A stretch of 64,000 bases of DNA, from assembly GCA_965198875.1 (NCBI GenBank), contig CBDAPU010000001.1, positions 2,046,001 to 2,110,000 on the forward strand. The letters are read 5' to 3'. The stretch comes from CBDAPU01 sp965198875. GTDB lineage: Bacteria; Pseudomonadota; Gammaproteobacteria; Eutrophobiales; Eutrophobiaceae. The notes under the pieces were generated by a model that saw only the letters and a list, made by a program, of their open reading frames with translations, made no database searches and had not been told where the DNA came from. Within the stretch, counting starts at the first letter, position 1. Each line of letters begins with the position of its first letter. Below are positions 42,468 to 51,440 of this stretch, piece by piece. A program made the position numbers and the translations under genes.

Positions 42468-43790
42468 ATGCAGGTATCGGTAGAGGCAACAGGCTCCCTT
42501 GAGCGGCGCATGACGGTGGCGGTGCCGGAAGAGCGCATTGCCACAGAAGTGGATGCTCGTCTTAGATCAATGACAAAGACCACACGCCTGCAGGGTTTTC
42601 GCCCGGGCAAGGCGCCGCTACGGGTGATCAAACAACGCTTCGAGAGCAAGGTGCGCCGGGAGGTGGTCGGTGAGGTTGTACAGGCTTCATTTTATGAGGC
42701 GATAACCCAGGAAAACTTAAAACCTGCCGGCAGCCCCCTGATCGATCCCCTCAATGCCGGCCCCGATCAGGGTCTCTCTTATACCGCCAGGTTTGAGATC
42801 ATGCCGGAGGTCAAACTCGGCCCCGTTGAAGAGATGGAGTTTGATCAGCCCGTTTGTGATATTAACGATGAAGACGTCAACAGGATGATCGAGGTTTTAC
42901 GTGAGCAGCGCCGTCAACCGCAAGAGGTCGAGCGTAGCGCAAAAGCGGGTGACCTGGTGAGCGTTGATTTCAAGGGGTGGGTAGAGGGGGAGGCATTTGC
43001 GGGGGGCAGTGGTGAGGCCGTGCAGATTGAGATTGGCAAAAAACAGGTGATTGAAGGCTTTGAAGAGGGGTTGGTGGGGGCGTTAAAGGGCGATACCCTG
43101 CATTTGGAGCTCAAGTTTCCAGATAACTATCACAAGGCGGCATTAGCGGATAAACCCGTGACGTTTGACGTCAAGGTCAATGCTGTCTCCGAGCTGGTCA
43201 AGCCTGAATTGGATGATGCGTTTTTCCAGGACTTTGGGGTATCGGAAGGGGGTGAGGCGGCGTTTAGAGAGGCGATCAGCGAGCATATGCAGCGAGAACT
43301 GGCGGTCGCCATCCGCTCCCGACGCCGTGACGCCGTGATGCAGGCATTACATGACGCCCATGAAATCGACTTGCCCAAAACCCTGGTGGACAGTGAAGCC
43401 CATCGTATGCAACATGAGTTTACCGAGAAGTTAAAGTCCCGGGGTATTGCCCTGGAAGAGCCACATAACATGCCTGAGGCGGGCGTATTTGAAGAGCAGG
43501 CTCGGCGGCGTGTCGCACTCCAGTTATTGGTGGGTGAGCTTGTTCGTGAGCATGAGTTGAAAGCCAGCCCGGAAAAAGTACGGGCAATCATCGAGAAAAA
43601 CGCCCAGAGTTATGAAGACCCCGCCGCCATGATCAACTGGTATTACAGTGATAAAGGACGGCTGGCGGAAATCGAGGCCGTGGCATTGGAGGATGAAGTC
43701 ATTGACTGGGTAACCAGTAAGGCGAAGGCAAGAGAATTACACCTCTCGTTTGACGAGTTAATGAATAAAGGGCAGACTGCATCGGATTAA
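42468..43790 (+). CDS. tig: Trigger factor, ribosome-associated chaperone
   Basis: 440 residues. The N-terminal ribosome-binding domain contains the GFRPGKAP loop near residue 44-51, the FKBP-type PPIase domain lies at about 160-245 (VSVDFKGWVEGEAF, EGFEEGLVGALKGD), and a C-terminal helical chaperone domain follows. It binds nascent chains at the exit tunnel. First gene of the tig-clpP-clpX-lon block; clpP starts 6 bases after its stop. Confidence 0.96.
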   Translation: MQVSVEATGSLERRMTVAVPEERIATEVDARLRSMTKTTRLQGFRPGKAPLRVIKQRFESKVRREVVGEVVQASFYEAITQENLKPAGSPLIDPLNAGPDQGLSYTARFEIMPEVKLGPVEEMEFDQPVCDINDEDVNRMIEVLREQRRQPQEVERSAKAGDLVSVDFKGWVEGEAFAGGSGEAVQIEIGKKQVIEGFEEGLVGALKGDTLHLELKFPDNYHKAALADKPVTFDVKVNAVSELVKPELDDAFFQDFGVSEGGEAAFREAISEHMQRELAVAIRSRRRDAVMQALHDAHEIDLPKTLVDSEAHRMQHEFTEKLKSRGIALEEPHNMPEAGVFEEQARRRVALQLLVGELVREHELKASPEKVRAIIEKNAQSYEDPAAMINWYYSDKGRLAEIEAVALEDEVIDWVTSKAKARELHLSFDELMNKGQTASD

Positions 43791-43796
43791 AGCCAG

Positions 43797-44474
43797 ATGC
43801 ACAAAGGCCGATATTTCAAAAAAGCAATGGAAAATAACCAGATAAAAGCGCTTAATCTGGTGCCCATGGTGGTCGAGCAGACCTCCCGTGGTGAGCGTGC
43901 CTATGATATTTACTCCCGCCTGTTGAAGGAGCGAGTGGTGTTTTTAGTGGGCGCGGTGGAAGATCACGTTGCCAATTTAATTGTCGCCCAACTTCTGTTT
44001 CTCGAATCGGAGAATCCGGACAAGGATATTCATTTTTATATTAACTCTCCCGGTGGCTCGGTGAGTGCGGGACTGGCGGTTTATGACACCATGCAGTTTA
44101 TAAAACCCGATGTGAGCACCATGTGTGTAGGGCAGGCGGCTAGTATGGGGGCGCTGTTATTGGCGGGCGGTGCAAAGGATAAGCGTTTTTGCCTGCCCCA
44201 CTCCCGCGTCATGATCCATCAGCCGCTGGGCGGTTTTCAGGGGCAGGCGAGCGATATTGATATTCATGCCAGGGAGATCTTAAAAGCGCGTGAGAGACTG
44301 AACCACATCCTCGTCAAACACACAGCCCAGTCTATTGATAAAATACAACAGGACACGGAAAGGGATAAGTTCATGAGTGCGAAAGAGGCCAGAAGCTATG
44401 GACTGATTGATGCGGTTTTATCGGCAAGGCTGAAAGAGGATGATGATAAAAAGAATGCGGCGGCGGATCCCTAG
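43797..44474 (+). CDS. clpP: ATP-dependent Clp protease proteolytic subunit
   Basis: 225 residues from the ATG at 43797, or 215 from 43827, which would match E. coli length more closely. The catalytic triad is S116 (QAASMGA), H141 (MIHQPLGG) and D190, in first-start numbering. The conserved VPMVVEQTSRGERAYDIYSRLL block marks the mature N-terminus after a short propeptide. It forms the tetradecameric barrel with ClpX or ClpA. Confidence 0.96.
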   Translation: MHKGRYFKKAMENNQIKALNLVPMVVEQTSRGERAYDIYSRLLKERVVFLVGAVEDHVANLIVAQLLFLESENPDKDIHFYINSPGGSVSAGLAVYDTMQFIKPDVSTMCVGQAASMGALLLAGGAKDKRFCLPHSRVMIHQPLGGFQGQASDIDIHAREILKARERLNHILVKHTAQSIDKIQQDTERDKFMSAKEARSYGLIDAVLSARLKEDDDKKNAAADP

Positions 44475-44504
44475 CGGAGCACGCCTTATGGGCCGGGGCA
44501 GGGT

Positions 44505-45791
44505 ATGAGCGAGAACAGACGGGGTCGATCAGGGGAAGGCGACCGACTGCTTTATTGCTCCTTTTGTGGCAAGAGTCAGCATGAAGTGCGCAAGCTCATC
44601 GCCGGGCCATCGGTGTTTATCTGCGATGAATGCGTGGAGCTATGTAATGATATTATCCGCGAGGAGATCCAGGAGAAGTCCTTCAAGGGTGAAGGCAGTC
44701 ATCTACCGACCCCCCACGAGATTAATGCGATCCTGGATGAATATGTCATCGGTCAGGATACCGCCAAGAAGATCCTGTCAGTGGCTGTTTATAATCATTA
44801 CAAACGTCTTGAGCAGGGCATTAGAAAGTCCGATGTGGAATTGGCGAAAAGCAATGTGTTGCTCATCGGCCCGACCGGCAGTGGTAAAACCTTATTGGCG
44901 GAGACCTTGGCAAGACTGCTCAATGTTCCCTTCACTATCGCCGACGCCACGACACTGACTGAGGCCGGGTATGTGGGTGAAGATGTTGAAAACATCATTC
45001 AGAAACTGTTGCAGAAGTGCGATTATGATGTGGAGAAGGCGCAAACGGCGATAGTGTATATCGATGAGATCGATAAAATCTCGCGCAAATCCGATAACCC
45101 GTCAATAACGCGGGATGTCTCGGGTGAAGGCGTCCAACAGGCCCTGCTCAAGTTAATTGAAGGTACGTTTGCATCGGTTCCACCGCAGGGTGGCCGTAAA
45201 CATCCGCAACAGGAATTCCTGCAAGTAGACACCAGCGATATTCTGTTTATATGCGGCGGCGCCTTTGCCGGGCTCGACAAGATCATCCATGAACGCTCAG
45301 AGAAGGCCGGCATAGGATTCTCGGCGGATGTGAAGAGCATGACGGACAAGAAGATTATGGGTGATCTAATTCGCACCGTCGAGCCGGAAGACCTGATCCG
45401 CTATGGACTGATCCCGGAGTTTGTCGGGCGCCTGCCGGTGCTGGCGATATTGGATGAGTTAGATGAGAGACAGATGGTGAAGATTCTCATAGAACCCAGA
45501 AACGCCATCACCAAACAGTACATGCGCTTGTTTGAGATGGAAGGCTGTGAGATCGAGTTTCGTGAAGATGCACTGCGCCGCATTGCGCGAAAATCCATGG
45601 AAAGAAAAACCGGAGCACGGGGTTTGCGCTCAATTTTAGAGAATGTGTTGTTGGATACGATGTATGATCTACCGTCCACTGACGGGATCACCAAGGTCGT
45701 GATCGATGAGGGTGTGATCACCGGGGAGTCGACGCCACTGACGATCTACGAAGGCGCAGAGCTACAAAGAGCCGCCTCGGACGCCGAATAA
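44505..45791 (+). CDS. clpX: ATP-dependent Clp protease ATPase subunit ClpX
   Basis: 428 residues. An N-terminal C4 zinc-binding domain (C18, C21, C40, C43) is followed by the AAA+ module with Walker A GPTGSGKT at 122-129, the GYVGED pore loop, Walker B VYIDEIDKI and the RKTGARGLRS sensor-2 region. It unfolds substrates and feeds them to ClpP; it starts 30 bases after clpP. Confidence 0.97.
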   Translation: MSENRRGRSGEGDRLLYCSFCGKSQHEVRKLIAGPSVFICDECVELCNDIIREEIQEKSFKGEGSHLPTPHEINAILDEYVIGQDTAKKILSVAVYNHYKRLEQGIRKSDVELAKSNVLLIGPTGSGKTLLAETLARLLNVPFTIADATTLTEAGYVGEDVENIIQKLLQKCDYDVEKAQTAIVYIDEIDKISRKSDNPSITRDVSGEGVQQALLKLIEGTFASVPPQGGRKHPQQEFLQVDTSDILFICGGAFAGLDKIIHERSEKAGIGFSADVKSMTDKKIMGDLIRTVEPEDLIRYGLIPEFVGRLPVLAILDELDERQMVKILIEPRNAITKQYMRLFEMEGCEIEFREDALRRIARKSMERKTGARGLRSILENVLLDTMYDLPSTDGITKVVIDEGVITGESTPLTIYEGAELQRAASDAE

Positions 45792-45822
45792 GCAAGGCTC
45801 CGCCTTATAAAGGGTTCCTGGC

Positions 45823-45893
45823 CTCGCCCGGCCTATCCTCACCTGCCTTGAGAGGAGACCCCCGTCATTTCATTCCAGGCCCCATCGGGCGAG
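45823..45893 (+). other. Long-loop inverted repeat between clpX and lon
   Basis: CTCGCCCG (45823-45830) and CGGGCGAG (45886-45893) are perfect complements about 55 bases apart. A second pair, CCTGG (45818) and CCAGG (45875), cannot nest with the first. No T-tract follows directly, so a terminator is not supported. Confidence 0.3.
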
Positions 45894-45978
45894 AATGCGG
45901 CGAGTTAAAAAAATAACACACCGCTGAATCACGCTTGCGTGTTTTGGGTCTTTTTGTGGCGGTTTGTGTATCAATGCA

Positions 45979-46010
45979 CTTGAAATACACTGAATTCGCC
46001 CTCACTATGA
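45979..46010 (+). promoter_or_regulatory. Possible heat-shock (sigma-32) promoter for lon
   Basis: CTTGAA at 45979-45984, 14 bases of spacer, then CCCTCACTAT from 45999, resembling the sigma-32 elements CTTGAA and CCCCAT-T. It lies about 35 bases before the chosen lon start. lon is a classical sigma-32 gene, so the match is meaningful although the -10 is imperfect. Confidence 0.45.
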
Positions 46011-46039
46011 AGCATTCATCTCAATCGGGATTTAAGTTT

Positions 46040-48460
46040 ATGTCAGCCATAGCGGAGAGCCCATTTCAACATTTCCCCGTATTGCCACTGCGTGATGTGG
46101 TGGTGTATCCACACATGGTGATCCCGCTATTTGTGGGCCGGGAGAAGTCCATCAAGGCCCTCGATACCGCCATGGAGGGGAACAAGCAGATCCTGTTGGT
46201 TGCACAAAAAAGCGCCGCTGAGGACGACCCCTATGTTGATGAGATTTATGAAATCGGCACATTATCGAATATCCTGCAACTGCTGAAACTGCCCGATGGC
46301 ACGATTAAAGTGCTGGTGGAAGGCGCCGAGCGCGCCCGCATTGTGGATTTTATCGAAACCGATCGCATGTTCTCTGCGAGCACGGAAATACTTGAAGGTG
46401 AAGGAGCGGATGAGCGTGAAATGGATATTCTGTCACGTTCGGCGATGAATCAGTTCGAGCAATATGTGAAGTTAAATAAAAAAGTCCCCCCTGAGATACT
46501 ATCCTCACTGATCAGCATCGATGATGCTTCTCGTCTTGCCGATACCATTGCCGCTCACATGTCCATCAAGATTGATGAGAAGCAGGCGGTACTTGAGCTG
46601 GTAGATGTGCATAGTCGACTGGAGTTTTTGATCGAGCTCATGGAGACTGAAATTGATCTCTTGCAGGTTGAGAAACGCATACGCGGCCGTGTCAAATCGC
46701 AGATGGAAAAAAGTCAGCGAGAGTATTATCTGAACGAGCAGATGAAGGCCATCCAGAAAGAGCTCGGAGAGATGGATGAAGTCCCTAATGAGCTGGAAGA
46801 GCTGGGCGAGAAGATCGCAAAAGCAGGCATGCCCAAAGACACCAGGAAAAAGGCCGGGGCCGAGCTCAACAAGTTAAAGATGATGTCGCCCATGTCGGCT
46901 GAGGCGACAGTGGTCAGGAACTATGTGGACTGGCTGGTGAATGTGCCCTGGAAAAAACGCAGCAAGATCTCAAGAGATCTCAAAAAAGCCGAGCAAATAC
47001 TCGAGGAAGATCATTACGGGCTGGATAAGGTCAAGCAACGCATACTGGAGTATCTGGCGGTTCAACAGCGAGTGAAAAAACCAAAAGGGCCAATTCTCTG
47101 CCTGGTGGGGCCGCCGGGCGTCGGTAAAACATCCCTGGGCCGTTCTATTGCCCGTGCGACAAATCGCAAGTTCGTGCGTATGTCTTTGGGCGGGGTGCGT
47201 GATGAGGCCGAGATCAGAGGTCATCGGCGCACCTATATCGGCTCCATGCCCGGCAAGATATTGCAAAGCATGGCGAAAGTGGGCACGAAAAACCCGCTGT
47301 TGTTGTTGGACGAAGTGGATAAAATGGCTATGGATTTTCGCGGCGACCCGGCATCTGCGCTACTGGAAGTGCTCGACCCGGAGCAAAATAACACCTTTGC
47401 CGATCATTACCTGGAGGTGGACTATGATCTCTCGGAAGTCATGTTTGTGACCACGGCCAACAGCATGAATATCCCCGCCCCCCTTCTGGATCGCATGGAG
47501 GTTATCCGCATCTCCGGCTACACGGAAGATGAAAAATTAAACATCGCAAAAAAATACCTGATCCCAAAGCAACGAGAGCGAAACGGTTTAAGGCAAGAGG
47601 AAATGACCCTCACCGAATCCCCCGTCAGGGAGATCATTCGATACTACACAAGGGAAGCCGGTGTACGTAACCTGGAAAGAGAGATCGCCAACATTTGTCG
47701 CAAAGTCGTCACGCATTTGTTGCAAAAACCGGACCTAAAACGCCTGTCAATTACCCCGGCGAAACTTGAGAAGTTAATCGGCGTGAAAAAATTCCGTTAC
47801 GGGCGTGCTGAGGAAGAGGACAGGATAGGCCAGGTGACGGGTTTGGCCTGGACCGAAGTGGGGGGGGATCTGCTGACCATTGAGGCCACCGTGCTCCCCG
47901 GGAAAGGTGAGGCCATTCGTACCGGTCATCTGGGTGATGTGATGAAGGAGTCCATTGAGGCGGCACGCACAGTGGTTCGTAGCCGTAGTGAGGTTTTAGG
48001 CATTGACGCCGACTTCTATAAGGAACACGATTTCCATGTTCACGTACCGGAAGGGGCGACGCCAAAGGACGGCCCAAGTGCGGGCGTGGCGATGTGTACC
48101 GCCCTGGTGTCCGCCCTGACGGGGATCCCGGTGCGTTCAAATGTGGCCATGACCGGCGAGATCACATTGAGAGGAGAAGTGCTCCCCATCGGGGGTTTGA
48201 AAGAAAAACTACTGGCGGCTTTACGAGGTGGCATTGAGAGCGTGTTGATCCCGGCCGAGAATGAAAGGGAGTTGATCGAGATCCCGAGGAACATAAAACA
48301 GCATCTTCATATCCGGGCGGTTCGCTGGATCGATGAAGTGCTGGAGATCGCCTTACAACACATGCCGCAACCCTCACAGGCTAAAGAAGAAAAAGCGGAC
48401 ATGGCGAAAAAAGAAGAGCCGAAAACGGATAAAGGCAAAGACGTTATTCGCCCGCATTAA
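46040..48460 (+). CDS. lon: ATP-dependent protease Lon
   Basis: 806 residues from the ATG at 46040; the frame is open to 45935, but family similarity begins after 46040 and a likely promoter lies within the upstream part. The N-terminal LON domain (FPVLPLRDVVVYPHMVIPLFVGR) is followed by AAA+ with Walker A GPPGVGKTS and Walker B LLLLDEVDKM. The protease domain has catalytic Ser680 in PKDGPSAGVAM. It degrades damaged and short-lived regulatory proteins. A lysine-glutamate-rich tail (about 30 residues) extends the C-terminus. Confidence 0.96.
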   Translation: MSAIAESPFQHFPVLPLRDVVVYPHMVIPLFVGREKSIKALDTAMEGNKQILLVAQKSAAEDDPYVDEIYEIGTLSNILQLLKLPDGTIKVLVEGAERARIVDFIETDRMFSASTEILEGEGADEREMDILSRSAMNQFEQYVKLNKKVPPEILSSLISIDDASRLADTIAAHMSIKIDEKQAVLELVDVHSRLEFLIELMETEIDLLQVEKRIRGRVKSQMEKSQREYYLNEQMKAIQKELGEMDEVPNELEELGEKIAKAGMPKDTRKKAGAELNKLKMMSPMSAEATVVRNYVDWLVNVPWKKRSKISRDLKKAEQILEEDHYGLDKVKQRILEYLAVQQRVKKPKGPILCLVGPPGVGKTSLGRSIARATNRKFVRMSLGGVRDEAEIRGHRRTYIGSMPGKILQSMAKVGTKNPLLLLDEVDKMAMDFRGDPASALLEVLDPEQNNTFADHYLEVDYDLSEVMFVTTANSMNIPAPLLDRMEVIRISGYTEDEKLNIAKKYLIPKQRERNGLRQEEMTLTESPVREIIRYYTREAGVRNLEREIANICRKVVTHLLQKPDLKRLSITPAKLEKLIGVKKFRYGRAEEEDRIGQVTGLAWTEVGGDLLTIEATVLPGKGEAIRTGHLGDVMKESIEAARTVVRSRSEVLGIDADFYKEHDFHVHVPEGATPKDGPSAGVAMCTALVSALTGIPVRSNVAMTGEITLRGEVLPIGGLKEKLLAALRGGIESVLIPAENERELIEIPRNIKQHLHIRAVRWIDEVLEIALQHMPQPSQAKEEKADMAKKEEPKTDKGKDVIRPH

Positions 48461-48780
48461 CGAAATTGAGCATTTTTGGGATCAGGTCGGGCGTCATTTG
48501 CGCCGATCCAACCGAGCGCCCCGGGATCATTCTCACCCGCCTTTGAAGGCGTGTGGGTGGCGATTGAACAGCCCATGAGCGCAGGAGTGAATTAAACCAG
48601 GGCAATGAACTCAATGGGTTAGGGGCGAGATTAGGCCATCTCCAAGTAGTCCGTAATGTTCTCTTAAATGCTTGCTTGACGCAATTATATGCAGTTGGTA
48701 TAAAGCCTGCGGTAGATTTTTCTGCACGGAATATATCCTTAAAACCTTTAGCATAACAATCCAATTAAGGGGAATGACTC
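48461..48780. other. Intergenic region between lon and hupB
   Basis: 320 bases. It contains an imperfect hairpin (CACCC 48534-48538 with GGGTG 48555-48559 enclosing GCCTTTGAAGGC), without a T-tract, and the strong promoter listed at 48676-48704. No gene was recognised. Confidence 0.5.
48676..48704 (+). promoter_or_regulatory. Strong sigma-70 promoter for hupB
   Basis: TTGACG (48676-48681), exactly 17 bases of spacer, then TATAAA (48699-48704). It lies about 75 bases before the hupB ATG, which has AAGGGGA 8 bases upstream. Confidence 0.8.
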
Positions 48781-49052
48781 ATGAATAAAGCCGAATTAAT
48801 TGACGCTATTGCGGCATCCGCTGATATACCCAAGGCGTCAGCAGGACGTGTGCTCGACGGCGTCATCACAACAATCACAAAATCATTAAAAAAAGGCGAC
48901 TCGGTCACACTGGTTGGTTTTGGCACATTCTCGGTTCGCAAGCGTAAAGCCGAACAGGTCGCAATCCAAAGACGGGCGAGGAGATAAAAATTAAGGCGTC
49001 AAAAGTACCGGGGTTCAAGCCTGGAAAAGCGCTCAAGGACGCCATAAACTAG
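48781..49052 (+). pseudogene. hupB: DNA-binding protein HU-beta, frameshifted by one base
   Basis: The ATG frame gives MNKAELIDAIAASADIPKAS through VGFGTFSVRKRKA, then runs out of frame to a stop at 48987. The next frame from about 48955 encodes the missing HU C-terminus TGRNPKTGEEIKIK, then ASKVPGFKPGKALKDAIN, ending at TAG 49050-49052. Restoring one base near 48950 (GCC-GAACAGG to GCC-CGAACAGG, giving K-A-R-T-G-R) makes a normal 90-residue HU. This is either a true recent mutation or a sequencing/assembly error; the otherwise intact reading favours error or a very recent event. Position between lon and ppiD is the usual hupB locus. Confidence 0.85.
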
Positions 49053-49064
49053 CGCGCTCCTTCA

Positions 49065-49140
49065 GGGTGCTTAGCTCAGTTGGGAGAGCGCCGCCCTTAC
49101 AAGGCGGAGGTCGGGGGTTCAAGCCCCTCAGCACCCACCA
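49065..49140 (+). tRNA. tRNA-Val(UAC)
   Basis: 76 nt, acceptor GGGTGCT/AGCACCC, anticodon stem CCGCC/GGCGG with loop CTTACAA (anticodon TAC), encoded CCA. It starts 12 bases after hupB. Confidence 0.95.
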
Positions 49141-49146
49141 GCTTCC

Positions 49147-49223
49147 GGAGTGGTAGTTCAGTTGGTTAGAATACCGGCCTGTCACGCCGGGGGTCGCGGG
49201 TTCGAGTCCCGTCCACTCCGCCA
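49147..49223 (+). tRNA. tRNA-Asp(GUC)
   Basis: 77 nt, acceptor GGAGTGG/CCACTCC, anticodon loop CTGTCAC (anticodon GTC), discriminator G and encoded CCA. It lies 6 bases after tRNA-Val; Val-Asp pairs are often co-transcribed. Confidence 0.95.
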
Positions 49224-49300
49224 ACTTATTTCCATGAAGTTCAATGCTATGCCAACATCCTGATCTGCTTCTACCCCCTCGCACTATCGGTAATCCCCGT

Positions 49301-49339
49301 GTAACGGCAGATCCTCACTGTGTCCGGCTCTGCCGTTAC
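49301..49339. repeat. Perfect 11-bp inverted repeat upstream of ppiD
   Basis: GTAACGGCAGA (49301-49311) and TCTGCCGTTAC (49329-49339) are perfect complements with a 17-base loop. The loop TCCTCACTGTGTCCGGC resembles the core of repeat R1, so this may be a reduced third copy. No T-tract follows. Confidence 0.55.
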
Positions 49340-49472
49340 CTCCCTCGCATCCTCCACAATCCACTCCCGGGCAGGAGCGTGTATTTTTTAAGGGGCAGCC
49401 GGTGGTTGATGTGAAGCCTGTTTTACAACTGTGAGCGCCACTTTTTAACTGAACATCACGGGTAAAAATACT

Positions 49473-51368
49473 ATGTTACAAGCGATTAGAGACAGACTGA
49501 AAGGCTGGATAGCGGCTGTTATCTTCACCCTGCTGATCATTCCTTTTGCATTTTGGGGGGTGAATTATTATTTCGAGCAGTCAGGCGGGGTGGTGGCTAT
49601 TAAAGTCAATGGGGAGAAGATCACCCAGGGCGATTACCAACGTGCCTATCAAAATGTACGGGAACGCTGGCAAGCTCTCTCCCAGGGAACGGTCAATGAG
49701 CAAATCGAACCCCTGTTAAAAGAGCAGGCGATCAAGAGTCTGATACAGGCTGAATTATTCAGGCAAACAACTGCGGCACTGGGCCTGCAGATCAGCGATG
49801 AGGAGGTGTGGGATACCATACGGCAAATCCCGGCATTTAACGATGGTAATGGTTTTAATATGACATTATTTGTAAGTGCGGCCAATCAAGCTGGCATGAC
49901 GCCGGCGGGCTTGAAGGCGCAACTTAAAGAGGGCATGTCATCTGAGCAACTCCGAGGTGCAGTGCTTGAAAGCGCCTTTGTGATGCAATCGGAAGTGGAT
50001 GACTTCTTGAGGTTTCAGCATCAACTGCGTGATTTCTCCTATGTGCTTTTATCATCCGATCCATTGAAAGAGACCATTGAGGTTAGCGATGAGCAAATAA
50101 ACGCCTACTACGAACAGGATGTCCATCGTTATATCGAGCCTGCAAAAGTCAAAATCGCCTACCTGGTCGTATCAACGGCAAAAGTCGCCGAGGATGTTTT
50201 TCTGCAGGCGGGGGAGGCTGAGACCTATTTCAATGAAAACAGGGAAAATTATGAGGTGGCTGAAACCCGCAATGTGAAACAGATCCTGATCAAACTGCCT
50301 GAAGGGGCAGGCGATGAGATTTTAGATAACATGCGATCCAGGGCGAATGAATTATATGATCGGGTGTTGTCCGGCAAGCGACTTGAAGAGATCGTGGTTA
50401 AAGACACTGACAGCAACATTGAGTTTAGCGAGTTTGGTTTTCTTGCCAAAGGCGTTCTGGAGCCGGAGGTGGATGAAGTGGTCTTTGCCATGCAGGCGGG
50501 TGAAGTGAGTGAACCCATTCAGTCGAAATACGGCTTTCATATTATGGCGGTAGATGAGATAAAAGGCGGCCCTGATGTGACCTTCGAGAGTGTGAGAGCG
50601 GAGGTTGAGCAGGATCTCAAAGATGACAAGGCAGGCAAAGCGATATATGAATTAACGGACAGGCTGGCGAGCCTGACCTATGAACATCCTGATACCCTCG
50701 AAGTGGCCAGTGATGAGATGGGCATAGCCATTCTCGAGAGTGATTACCTGAGCAAAGAGGAGCCGGGGGGCGGGATTGTATCTGATCAAAAAATCATCTC
50801 ATCTGCATTTAGTGAGCCGGTCTTGCAGGGCAACAACAGTGATCTGATTGAACTGGATGATGAGCGCTATGTGGTGTTACGGTTAATAGATCATCAGCCC
50901 GCCCATAAAAAACCACTGGATAAAGTGCGTGAACAAATCATCACCCGGATCAAGTATGAGCAGGCGCGGGATGAGACCAGAGAAAAAGGCGAGTCGATAC
51001 TGTCAAAATTAAAAGAAGGCGTCTCTAAAGAAGAGGTTGCGGCCGAGTTCTCTATCGCCTGGAAAGAGGTGGCTGGCATTAAACGCGATGATGCACAAAC
51101 TAATCGCGCGGTCATTCGCACCGCATTCAAGGCCGGCAAACCTGCGCCCGGGCAGGTGAGATTTAATGGCGGATCGTTGGGTACGGGGGATTATGCCATC
51201 GCCATCGTCACCAGTGTGCATGAAGCAGACCCGACAAACATCGAAAAAGAAGAACGGGATGCGGTTAAGAACCAGCTACTAAGCGCGAATTCCGAGATCA
51301 ACTGGGCCGAGTTTACTGAAGATCTGCAAGAGCATGCCACTGTGAAGATCTACGATGAAGCCCTCTAG
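49473..51368 (+). CDS. ppiD: Periplasmic folding chaperone PpiD (SurA N-terminal and parvulin domains)
   Basis: 631 residues. One N-terminal membrane anchor (about 13-35, AAVIFTLLIIPFAFWGVNYYF) is followed by a SurA-N-like domain (VNGEKITQGDYQRAY), a parvulin domain at about 263-365 (NVKQILIKLPEG, FGFLAKGVLEPEVDEVVFAM, KYGFHIMAV) and a further C-terminal region. It is anchored in the inner membrane and helps newly exported proteins near the Sec translocon. Position after hupB and the tRNAs is conserved. Confidence 0.93.
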   Translation: MLQAIRDRLKGWIAAVIFTLLIIPFAFWGVNYYFEQSGGVVAIKVNGEKITQGDYQRAYQNVRERWQALSQGTVNEQIEPLLKEQAIKSLIQAELFRQTTAALGLQISDEEVWDTIRQIPAFNDGNGFNMTLFVSAANQAGMTPAGLKAQLKEGMSSEQLRGAVLESAFVMQSEVDDFLRFQHQLRDFSYVLLSSDPLKETIEVSDEQINAYYEQDVHRYIEPAKVKIAYLVVSTAKVAEDVFLQAGEAETYFNENRENYEVAETRNVKQILIKLPEGAGDEILDNMRSRANELYDRVLSGKRLEEIVVKDTDSNIEFSEFGFLAKGVLEPEVDEVVFAMQAGEVSEPIQSKYGFHIMAVDEIKGGPDVTFESVRAEVEQDLKDDKAGKAIYELTDRLASLTYEHPDTLEVASDEMGIAILESDYLSKEEPGGGIVSDQKIISSAFSEPVLQGNNSDLIELDDERYVVLRLIDHQPAHKKPLDKVREQIITRIKYEQARDETREKGESILSKLKEGVSKEEVAAEFSIAWKEVAGIKRDDAQTNRAVIRTAFKAGKPAPGQVRFNGGSLGTGDYAIAIVTSVHEADPTNIEKEERDAVKNQLLSANSEINWAEFTEDLQEHATVKIYDEAL

Positions 51369-51440
51369 TTAAGTAACCCCCTTCTTAAACAGGACACTTC
51401 TCCTTATCGGGTATATCGGGCAATGAAATGGCCGGTGAGA

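Noticed and set aside
48534..48559. Hairpin after lon as a terminator
   Set aside because: The stem is imperfect and no T-tract follows on either strand.
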